56,253 bases of DNA from Porticoccaceae bacterium (GTDB lineage: Bacteria; Pseudomonadota; Gammaproteobacteria; Pseudomonadales; Porticoccaceae), in NCBI GenBank assembly GCA_024639885.1, contig JAHEGD010000039.1, positions 1-56,253 on the forward strand. Reading direction: 5' to 3'. Both the position numbers and the translations under genes were made by a program. Shown in pieces: positions 46,833 to 54,752 of this stretch. Position 1 is the first letter of the stretch; each line of letters starts with the position of its first letter. Under the pieces are notes generated by a model, which saw nothing but the letters and a program-made list of their open reading frames with translations, did no database searches and had not been told where the DNA came from.

Positions 46833-49022
46833 ATGCGAAAACCATTCAGCGTTCTCACTGCCCGGTCGCTCTGGTGGCTGCTGGGGCTGGCCGCAGTCGA
46901 TGCCACCGGTGGTGACGGTGACTATCTCACCGAGCAAGATTTAATCGAGACGATCCCGCTGGTCTACGGCGTCAGCCACTTCGCGCAGCCGGTCGAGGCC
47001 GCACCGGCGGCGGTTACCGTGATCGACCGCGAGCTGATCGCCGCGCTCAACGCCAAATCCATCGCCGATATTCTCACCGCTGTGCCGGGCTTTGGCGCGA
47101 TCGCCACCTAGCAGCTGGCGCTGGCTAGCGGCTACCAGCTTGGCGGTGATCCGTTTGCCAGGCGGATGCACGTGGAGATCGACGGTCGACCGCTGAGCGA
47201 CTCGATGTTGGCGATCTCGATCTGGGACGATCTGGGTATTGATATCGCCGATATCGAGCGGGTCGAGGTGATCCGCAGCAGCAACCTGCCGGCCGACGGT
47301 GGCAACGCGCTACTGGGTACCGTGAACATCATCACCGGGTCGCCGCTGCTGGCACCGCTGTTGCGGGCCGGCGTTGAGGTCGATCAAGACGATTACCTGC
47401 GCCGCTATCTCAATGGTGCCCGGACTATGGGCCGGGTCGATGCCCAGGTCTGGCTGGCCGAGCGCGAGCGGCTGCTCGGCCGAGATCTTTACCAGTCGCC
47501 GCTCGGCGGCAGTGACGGCTACCTGTTGCGCGACCGCTTCGGTGCGGAGGTAGATTTTGACCCGCAGCCCAATACCGTGCAGCGCGATCGCAGCGTCGGC
47601 GGCCGCTTGCTGTGGTCGCCGACTGCTCTGGACAGCCTAGAGCTGGCCGCCGGCTTCAGTGACTCCAACGCCGGTGCGGGGGATCAGCGAGCCCGCTATA
47701 GCTGGCAACAGTTGGAGTGGCAGCGGGTGTTGGCCGACGGCGGCCACTGGCAGGCGCTGGGCTATCACAACCTGAGCCGAGTCAGTGCCACCGGCTTGAT
47801 GGCGCTGCAGACCATCTCGGAGCTGCTGCCGTCTCCGGATACCGAGCCGCCGAGCGACGGCGAGCCGAAGCCAAAGCCGAAGCCAAAACCGAAGTCGGCG
47901 TTAGCCGCATAGCTGCTGAGCTATGACGAGCAGCTGATCACCGCCCAGATCGACCAGTCGGGGCGCGCCGAGCGCTGGGGTGGCGAGCTGCGGCGCCACT
48001 GGCGCGGTGCGGCCGGCTGGCAGTTGAGCGCCGGCGCAGCCGTGTCGCACGAGCGCGCCCAGAGCGAGTTTCTCACCGATAGCACCGCCACGCTGGAGCG
48101 CGATAGCGGCCGCCTGTTTGCCGCTGGCGAGTGGCACTGGCGTCGCGACTGGCTGGTTAGCGGCGGCCTAGCTGGCGAGTGGTCTGAGCAGCTGCCCAGC
48201 GTCGGTGCAGCGCGGCTGGGGGTCAACTACTCAGCTACCGCCAACAGCACTTTGCGGTTCGCCGTCGCCGCTGGCACCCGCCAGCCAACCCTGCTTGAGC
48301 AGCGTCGGCAGAGTGTCGGCCGCGACCCGATCAGCGAGGAGATCGACCTCATGACCCTCGGCCACCCGCAGCTCGACGTTGAGTCGTCGCGGCTGCTCGA
48401 GCTCGGCTACCACTGGCGCAGCGGCGATGGCTGGCTGGAAGTCGATGGTCGCTGGTACCGCCAGCAGCTGCGCGACCCGATTGTGCCGAGTAGAGTGAGC
48501 GCCGAGGTCGACTCGGAGCTTGGCAACGACGAGTTTATCTACTACCAGAACCGCGGCAACATTGATCAGCACGGCGTGGAGCTGCAGTTGACCGCCCGCC
48601 ACCGCCAGGCTTGGCTGCTGCATGTTACCGCCAGCTATCTCGACAGCCGCGCCACCGAAGAACCGGTAACGTTGGTTAGCGAGTACATCATTGAGCCCTA
48701 CCTAGACGAGCTAGAGCCCTACTCTACCGGCCTGTTTGGTGCTCGCTGGACGGCCGGAGCGACCGCCAGCTATACCTTCTCCAGCCACTGGACGGTGGCC
48801 GGCCAGCTGCGCTGGCAGAGTGAGCTGCCAGCCTGGTTGGCTGACAGCTACGAGGGGTTCAGCCAGCTCAACCTGTCGGCACAGCGCAGCTGGGCAGCTG
48901 TCGGCGACAGCGAGCTACGCCTGACGGTGGAGGGGCGCAATCTTGGCGACGCCAAAGTAAATGGCCTGGAGTACTTTCCGGCGCGCTGTCTGGTGGTAAA
49001 ATTAGAGCTCATGCTGCCCTAG
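46833..49022 (+). pseudogene. TonB-dependent receptor interrupted by two in-frame TAG codons
   Basis: One continuous reading frame of 729 codons encodes a TonB-dependent outer-membrane receptor but has TAG at codon 93 (47109-47111) and codon 360 (47910-47912), with no frameshift. The N terminus has a signal-like helix. The plug domain continues across the first TAG (ILTAVPGFGAIAT, then RRMHVEIDGRPLSDS and DIERVEVIRSSN). The beta-barrel follows. The intact receptor at 49169 aligns without gaps across the first TAG (22 positions between VPGF and RRM in both). A K-P repeat (KPKPKPKPK, residues 346-354) precedes the second TAG. TAG is a normal stop in many genes here, so a decaying gene is the plain reading; programmed readthrough is possible but unproven. 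The ribosome site and terminator are intact. Confidence 0.85.
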
Positions 49023-49038
49023 TGGCGGCAGTTTTTTT
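49014..49038 (+). terminator. rho-independent terminator of the interrupted receptor gene
   Basis: CTGCC (49014-49018) and GGCAG (49027-49031) form a short stem around an 8-base loop, followed by seven T (49032-49038). The final TAG of the receptor frame (49020-49022) lies in the loop, so transcription stops right after the gene and the intact paralogue needs its own promoter. Confidence 0.6.
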
Positions 49039-49102
49039 GTTTTAAGCGCAGTAAAAAGTATCAGCTTGGCTGTTGGGGGGGCACAGGGAGTGTCACGGTT
49101 CT

Positions 49103-49171
49103 CATTGGTCCGCGGTTAACGCCGTTGCACGGTTTGATAGTGTGATTAGTTTTTTTGGAAAATGACCAATG
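49103..49171 (+). promoter_or_regulatory. inverted repeat including the start codon of the intact receptor
   Basis: CATTGGTC (49103-49110) is a perfect complement of GACCAATG (49164-49171), whose last three bases are the ATG of the receptor. If the transcript begins upstream of 49103, pairing would hide the start codon. An alternative pairing, GCGGTT (49113-49118) with AACCGC (49175-49180), cannot easily form at the same time. No confident -35/-10 pair was found in 49039-49168. Confidence 0.35.
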
Positions 49172-51259
49172 GTAAACCGCTTATCTGCTGCCCGCGCTGG
49201 GTTGGCGCCGCATACCTTGTTAGTCGCCGCCGCGCTGGCTGCCGCACCGCTCAGCGCCCAGCCGCTCAGCCCAGAGCCGGTCGAACTGATCACCGAGCTG
49301 GATATCGGCGCAGAGATTGCGCCGCTGCGCGGGGTGAGCTTTCTCGATCAGCAGCGCGCCCAAGCGCCGGCCGCGATCACCGTGCTGGACCGCGCCTTTA
49401 TCGAGGCGGCACCGGCCACCTCGCTGACCGACCTGTTTCGATTGGTGCCGGGCTTTCAGAGTTACCTAGCGGCGGCGGGTGAGGGCCGCGTCAACTACCA
49501 TGTGATGGCCGACAGCTACCCGCGGCGGATGGAGGTCAAAGTCGACGGCCGCTCGGTCTATGAGTCGATCTTTACCACCGTGATCTGGTCGAGCCTTGGT
49601 CTGCAGCTGCAAGATATCGAGCGCATCGAGATCGTCCGCGGCACCAACGCCGCCAGCGAGGGCAGCAACGCCTTTATCGGCTCGATCAATATCGTCACCC
49701 GCTCGCCGCTCAACAGCAGTGGTGTGTCGGTCACCGCGCGGACCGGCTCAGACGGTATCGGCGCGTTGGCCGGCAGCCAGTCGGGTGAAATCGGTGCCGT
49801 CAGTTACCGGCTGGCGGCCAGCTACCAGCGCGAGGACGGTTTTGCCGATATCGCAGAGGGGATGGACGACACCATGGAGGCCAAGAGTGTCGACCTGCGC
49901 GCGGTGTGGATGCCGAGCGCGTGGGACACTCTCGATTTCCACATTGGTTTTTCTGATGACCGAGTTGGCTCAGGTGGCGACGACGAGTACGCGACCTATG
50001 ATTACCGCGGTAGCTATCAGAAAGTGAGTTGGCAACGGGTGCTCGGTAGCGGCGACGAGTTTGAACTGCAGCTCTACCACAACCAGCTAAAAACTGGGTC
50101 AGACCAACCGCGCCGCAATTTTTCTGAACTGCTTGGCGCACTATACGGCTTGGACGGTCCAATGCCATTGCCATTTCCCGCGCCATTTGAGCTTTTTTCC
50201 GACCGATCGCTACTGGTCGACTTTGAGTCGACCCAGTCTGATCGCTGGGAACTCAATGGCAACCGCTCGCTGCGGCTGTCGCACTCTTTGCGTTCCGCAG
50301 TGGGGGGCGCGTTGCGCTACGACAGCGGTCGCAGCCCTTTGCTGTTTGGTGATGGCAAAACTATCGAGCGCAGCTCGGGGCGCCTTTTTGGCCATATAGA
50401 ATGGCAGCCGCGCAGTGACTGGACCTTTAATGTCGGCGCCACGGTGGAAAAACCCAGTGGCGAAAATGCGTTTGGGTCAGGGCGATTCGGTGTCAATTAC
50501 AGCCAAGCCAACGGCGCGGTGTGGCGTGCGACAGCGAGCCACGGCGAGCGGCTCGGCTCAATCCTAGAAAGCAACCAAGCCTTGATGTTGCGCTACGATG
50601 CGTTAGTGTTAGACGCGGTGGTAGTGACGGGTGATGACCTGACGCCAGAGAAGATCGACGCCTATGAGGTTGGCTACAGCCGCAGCTGGTGGCAGCAGCG
50701 GCTCCAGCTGGATCTGCGTGGCTTCCACGAGGAGTATCGGGATATGATCGGTACTCGTCGCGAGCCCTTTGCTGGCGAGCTCCACCCCGACCAGTGGGTG
50801 GGCGTACGGCGCAATAATACCAACCTGTTGCTCAAGGGCTATGAGCTCGAATTGGGGTTGCGTATTGGTCGGCGTTGGCTGGCTAACTTGACTGCCACGC
50901 AACTCGACTTGAGCGGCTATACTCACAAGTATCTATCGCAACCGCACTCGTATTTCCAACCGCAGAACGACCGCAGCCCGAGTGATAGCCGCAGCCTGCT
51001 GATTAGCTACCAAGGCGACGGCGGTTGGCAGCTGTCGCTGGCCACTGCTTACCAGAGCCGCTTAAAGTGGACCGATGGCAATGCGGTAGAAAGCCATCTG
51101 CGCACCGATCTGAAAGCGGCGCGCAGCTGGGCGGTCGGCGGCGGCCAGCTCAAGCTGAGTGTCACCGCACAGAATATCGGTGAAGACTACGCGGAGTTCT
51201 ACCTTACCAACCAGTTTCAAACCCGCTATATTGTGTCGGTTGAATATCGACAACAGTGA
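49169..51259 (+). CDS. TonB-dependent outer-membrane receptor
   Basis: Active-uptake receptor of 696 residues. Signal peptide ends near LSAQP (about residue 30). The plug domain (about 55-165) includes PAAITVLDRAFIEA, LVPGFQSYL, RRMEVKVDGRSV and DIERIEIVRGTNAASEGSNAFIG-type blocks ending SINIVTRSPL; the rest is beta-barrel with aromatic-rich strands. Substrate not predictable; siderophore, vitamin or plant/algal compound are all possible. No typical TonB box was obvious. It lacks a terminator behind it and leads to the binding-protein gene after 56 bases. Codon use in 50000-51000 is somewhat less GC-rich than in the neighbours. Confidence 0.9.
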   Translation: MVNRLSAARAGLAPHTLLVAAALAAAPLSAQPLSPEPVELITELDIGAEIAPLRGVSFLDQQRAQAPAAITVLDRAFIEAAPATSLTDLFRLVPGFQSYLAAAGEGRVNYHVMADSYPRRMEVKVDGRSVYESIFTTVIWSSLGLQLQDIERIEIVRGTNAASEGSNAFIGSINIVTRSPLNSSGVSVTARTGSDGIGALAGSQSGEIGAVSYRLAASYQREDGFADIAEGMDDTMEAKSVDLRAVWMPSAWDTLDFHIGFSDDRVGSGGDDEYATYDYRGSYQKVSWQRVLGSGDEFELQLYHNQLKTGSDQPRRNFSELLGALYGLDGPMPLPFPAPFELFSDRSLLVDFESTQSDRWELNGNRSLRLSHSLRSAVGGALRYDSGRSPLLFGDGKTIERSSGRLFGHIEWQPRSDWTFNVGATVEKPSGENAFGSGRFGVNYSQANGAVWRATASHGERLGSILESNQALMLRYDALVLDAVVVTGDDLTPEKIDAYEVGYSRSWWQQRLQLDLRGFHEEYRDMIGTRREPFAGELHPDQWVGVRRNNTNLLLKGYELELGLRIGRRWLANLTATQLDLSGYTHKYLSQPHSYFQPQNDRSPSDSRSLLISYQGDGGWQLSLATAYQSRLKWTDGNAVESHLRTDLKAARSWAVGGGQLKLSVTAQNIGEDYAEFYLTNQFQTRYIVSVEYRQQ

Positions 51260-51315
51260 GCGGCAGGGAGCAGCACGGCATTGTCGGGTTGCCAATAGAG
51301 AGGTCAGGATGACCA

Positions 51316-52380
51316 GTGGAGCAAGAGTCGGTGGTTGATGTGTGGCGACAGGGTCGGGCCGGTTGGCGCCGGCTGCGCGCGCGCTGGCGCCCGCTGCTGG
51401 CAGCGTGGCTGCTGGTTGTGGCACTACCGATGCCGGCTGCCGCGCTCTCCGCGGAGCTCAATAGCCTGTTGTTTGTGGTCAGTAAAGAGACCGAAATCTA
51501 CCGCCAGGTGGTGGTGGCTGGCCAGAATGCGCTGCCGCAAGGCGCCCGCAGTGCGATGCTGGTGGCCGATCGCAGCGACCCGGCGGCACTCGCCGCATCG
51601 ATCGCCGCGGCCGAGCCCGAGCTGCTGGTCACAGTTGGCACCGCCGCCGCTGAATTAGTCTATCAAACGCTCTACACCGCGGGCGCCCCCCGCCCGCCCG
51701 CGGTGCTCTCGACACTGCTGACTCGCAGCGGCTACGCCGCCTTCGTCGAGCGCTACCTGGGTGGCCCAGCCGGCGCTGCCGCGGCGCGGCTGTCGGTACA
51801 GTTTCTCGACCAACCTCTCGAGCGCCAGCTGGCACTGGCTGCGCTGATTGTGCCGACTGCCGATAAGATTGGCATGATGGTTGGGCCGGCCAATCCGCTC
51901 TCAGCCGAGCGTCTCGCGGAGCTCGACGCCGCACTGGCGGCCAGCTTGATGCCGGTCTACCTGACCAGCCAAGACAATCCAATCCGCCTGCTCGAGCCGG
52001 CGCTAGCCAATAGCGATCTGTTCGTACCACTGGCCGATAGCCGCCAGCTCAACTTAGCGACCTCGCGCTGGATACTTCAGCTCAGCTACCGCTACCGCAA
52101 ACCGGTGATCGGCTACAGTGCATCCTATGTGGATGCCGGTGCGGTGGCGGCAGTCTACACTGGCATTGATGACGTGGCCGCTCAGCTGAGTGCCACACTG
52201 GCCGAATGGTCGGCCAACGGTCTGCCAGCCAACGGCCGCGAGCGCGACCCGGCCGGCTTTTCGATCAAGCTCAATCGCGCTGCCGCACTGGCACTGGGTA
52301 TCGAGCTCAACGACGAGGCGTACTATCGCGACGCGCTGAATTCACTCAGCCAAGGAGTAGACAATGACCTTGGTCGATAA
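51316..52380 (+). CDS. periplasmic ABC-type substrate-binding protein (no transporter partners)
   Basis: The 354 residues have a signal anchor or signal peptide (about 28-44, LLAAWLLVVALPMPAAA) and a two-lobed binding fold of the PF04392 type: ELLVTVGTAAAELVYQTL, DKIGMMVGP, DLFVPLADSRQLNLATSRWILQLSYRYRKP in part, and VIGYSASYVDAGAVAAVY. No permease or ATPase gene is nearby; instead the gene overlaps the hybrid kinase start by 17 bases. I infer it is a ligand sensor for that kinase. The start is GTG at 51316 after AGGA; a GTG at 51331 is an alternative. Confidence 0.85.
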   Translation: MEQESVVDVWRQGRAGWRRLRARWRPLLAAWLLVVALPMPAAALSAELNSLLFVVSKETEIYRQVVVAGQNALPQGARSAMLVADRSDPAALAASIAAAEPELLVTVGTAAAELVYQTLYTAGAPRPPAVLSTLLTRSGYAAFVERYLGGPAGAAAARLSVQFLDQPLERQLALAALIVPTADKIGMMVGPANPLSAERLAELDAALAASLMPVYLTSQDNPIRLLEPALANSDLFVPLADSRQLNLATSRWILQLSYRYRKPVIGYSASYVDAGAVAAVYTGIDDVAAQLSATLAEWSANGLPANGRERDPAGFSIKLNRAAALALGIELNDEAYYRDALNSLSQGVDNDLGR

Positions 52381-54622
52381 ATGGCTGCCATCGATCCAGC
52401 AGCGGTTGATGGTGGCACTGCTGGCGCCGCTGCTGGTGCTCTGCGTGGTGCTGGCCGGCTATATGGCGACGGTGCGCCACAACGACCTCACCGAGCAGCT
52501 GATGGACAGCGCCGACACCGCCAGCCGCTACTTGGCCGACAGCGCCGGGTTTGCGCTGTTCTCCGGCAACCAGCGCCAGCTGCGGGCGCTCGCTAGCAGC
52601 GTGATGGCGGCCCCCGAGATCACCGCGGTAACCTTTGTCGACGCCGCCCACAGCCCAGTGCTCAGCGTGGGTCGCCCCGAGCGCACCGCGGAGTCGGGTT
52701 TTGCGCTGGCCGGCACCGGCACCGCAGCGCTGAGCGGCAGCCGCTGGTTGATCCACCGCCCGGTGATCGCCGAGCAGGTGGTCGCCAACGATTTTGACGA
52801 GCAGACCACGGCTCCGGCGGTGCTCGGCCATGTGCTGGTCGAGCTCGACAACCAGCTGTTGCTGCGCCGCCAAGCCGAGAGCCTGCGGGATATCGCGCTG
52901 GTGGCGGCGCTGGTGCTGTTGGCGGCGGTGGTGGCGGCGATCCAGATCAGCCGCAGCATCACCGGTCCGCTGCGCCGGCTGACCCGCTCGGTCGAACAGA
53001 TCGCCGCCGGCAACACCGAGGTGCAGGTCTACTCGGCTGGCCCGCGCGAGCTGGCGCTGCTCGCCGATGTATTGCGCCGCCAGCTCGCCCAGACCCGCGA
53101 CTACAGCGCCCGGCTTGAGCGCGATGTCGACAAGGCGACCGCGCAGCTATTGGCGGCGATGAACGATCTCGAAGAGGCGATGGTCGCCAAAGACCAATTT
53201 ATGGCCAAGATGAGCCACGAATTGCGCACCCCGTTGACGGCGGTGATCGGCTTTACCGCTGCACTCGCCGACGAGAGCGGCGCCGCCAAACGCGAAGAGT
53301 ACCAGCGGATCATCGCCAGCTCGTCGCAGCTGCTACTTAAGACCATCGACGACGTGTTGGAATTCGCCCGCTCCAACTCCGGCGAGCTGAAGCTGGAAAA
53401 CGGCCGCCTCAACCTCCGCGACACACTCGGCGATGTGGTGGCTATCCACAGTGAGCGCGCCGCCGAGCGCGGTTTGGCGCTGGTTCTGAGCGTCGATGCC
53501 AATGTGCCGCAGACAGTGTGGGGCGACAGTGTGCGGATCGCGCAGATATTCAATAACCTGATCGGCAACGCGCTTAAATTTACCGAGCGCGGCTCGGTGC
53601 GGGTGTCGGTTGCCCAGGGCGGTCTAATCGGTGGCCGACTGCTGCTCAACTGCTGCGTGCAAGACTCCGGCAAAGGCATAGCGGCGGCGCGTATTCGCCA
53701 CCTGTTCAGCCCCTTCGCGCAAGAGGATGACTCGATCAGTCGACAGTTTGGCGGCAGCGGTTTGGGGCTGGCGATCAGCCGCTCGCTGGTTGAGTTGATG
53801 GGCGGTCAGATCGCCATCGACAGCCGCGAGGGCGAGGGCACTGCGGTGGAGTTTTCACTGCGCTTGCGCGCCGACGACCAGACCGCCGAGCAAGCGACGC
53901 CAGATAGCCAGGCTGGGCTGTTTGCCGGCAAGCTGATATTGATCGCTGAGGACCACCCCTACAACCAGAAGCTATTGCAGCGAATGCTTGAACAGTGCGG
54001 TGCCAACACGGTGGTGGTCGACAATGGTGCGCTGGTGCTCGAGGAGCTCAGCCGGCGCAGTGTCGACCTGCTGTTGCTGGACATTCATATGCCGGTGATG
54101 GACGGCGTGCAGACTGCGCGGGCGATCGCCAATCTCGCCGGCGACGGCCCGCCGATTGTCGGCCTGACCGCCGATGTCAGCCGCAGCGAGCACCAGGCGA
54201 TGCTAGCCGCTGGCGCCGCCAAGGTCTTGGTCAAGCCGATCGACCAGCAGTTGCTACTGGCTACCATCGCCGAGCTGCTCGATCGCCCCGAGCCGGCCCC
54301 GGCCGGCGATGGCCTGCTCGCCTCGGGCGAGGTCCCCGCCGAATTGATCTCGACCCTGGTCGATACCTTGGCACTGTTGCGCGAAGCACTTGGCGCCGCC
54401 AATCGCGAACAGTTGCGCGGCGCACTCCACGACTTGATGGGGCTCTCCGGGCTGTACGGGATGAACGAGCTGCGCGCCGAAGTGCTCGCCTTCCGCGCTG
54501 CGCTGCCGGCAATTGACGAAGTCGCGGCGGCCCAGCGCATCGACACCATGTTGGCGCTGGTGGAGTCGCGAGCCAGTTGGCTGGGCAGCGAGCAAGAGCC
54601 GCAGTCGGTCGATAGCGAGTAG
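52364..54622 (+). CDS. hybrid sensor histidine kinase with receiver and Hpt domains
   Basis: Inner-membrane sensor of 752 residues. Order: helix (about 15-36), periplasmic sensor region (about 37-175), second helix (about 176-198), HAMP (about 199-250), HisKA with phospho-acceptor His285 in MSHELRTPL, HATPase with NLIGNALKF, DSGKGI and GGSGLGLAI, receiver (about 522-640) with Asp573 in LLLLDIHMPVMDG and Lys in VKPID, and a C-terminal Hpt-like helix bundle with His689 in ALHDLMGLSGLYG. This is the BarA/GacS architecture, in which phosphate passes His-Asp-His to a separate NarL-type regulator, here probably the one at 46075. ATG 52364 overlaps the binding-protein gene. Confidence 0.92.
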   Translation: MTLVDKWLPSIQQRLMVALLAPLLVLCVVLAGYMATVRHNDLTEQLMDSADTASRYLADSAGFALFSGNQRQLRALASSVMAAPEITAVTFVDAAHSPVLSVGRPERTAESGFALAGTGTAALSGSRWLIHRPVIAEQVVANDFDEQTTAPAVLGHVLVELDNQLLLRRQAESLRDIALVAALVLLAAVVAAIQISRSITGPLRRLTRSVEQIAAGNTEVQVYSAGPRELALLADVLRRQLAQTRDYSARLERDVDKATAQLLAAMNDLEEAMVAKDQFMAKMSHELRTPLTAVIGFTAALADESGAAKREEYQRIIASSSQLLLKTIDDVLEFARSNSGELKLENGRLNLRDTLGDVVAIHSERAAERGLALVLSVDANVPQTVWGDSVRIAQIFNNLIGNALKFTERGSVRVSVAQGGLIGGRLLLNCCVQDSGKGIAAARIRHLFSPFAQEDDSISRQFGGSGLGLAISRSLVELMGGQIAIDSREGEGTAVEFSLRLRADDQTAEQATPDSQAGLFAGKLILIAEDHPYNQKLLQRMLEQCGANTVVVDNGALVLEELSRRSVDLLLLDIHMPVMDGVQTARAIANLAGDGPPIVGLTADVSRSEHQAMLAAGAAKVLVKPIDQQLLLATIAELLDRPEPAPAGDGLLASGEVPAELISTLVDTLALLREALGAANREQLRGALHDLMGLSGLYGMNELRAEVLAFRAALPAIDEVAAAQRIDTMLALVESRASWLGSEQEPQSVDSE

Positions 54623-54680
54623 CCCAACCCACTGTTGACGCGGCCGACCTGTTACACTAGCGGCCATCACCCAAACCCAA

Positions 54681-54710
54681 TTGCGGCACCCGCTTAACGG
54701 TGCCGTGCAA
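54681..54710 (+). other. long stem-loop in the rnr leader
   Basis: CGGCACC (54684-54690) pairs with GGTGCCG (54699-54705) around an 8-base loop, and the stem continues outward as TTG/CAA with a small bulge. There is no T-run after it. It stands between the kinase stop and the rnr start. Confidence 0.5.
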
Positions 54711-54724
54711 AGTTATTTGAAAAC

Positions 54725-54740
54725 GCGAGCAGTGGCTCGC
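54725..54740 (+). other. stem-loop just before the rnr start codon
   Basis: Perfect hairpin GCGAGC (54725-54730), loop AGTG, GCTCGC (54735-54740), ending 12 bases before the rnr ATG. Only CAGG (54743-54746) remains as a ribosome site between it and the ATG, so the hairpin could influence translation. Confidence 0.5.
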
Positions 54741-54752
54741 CACAGGTTATTC

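Noticed and set aside
46833-49022. Reassignment of TAG to an amino acid in this organism
   Set aside because: TAG ends many intact genes here at their normal length (hda, sppA, mrp, tadA, rsxE, the TauE-type gene), so it is a working stop codon.
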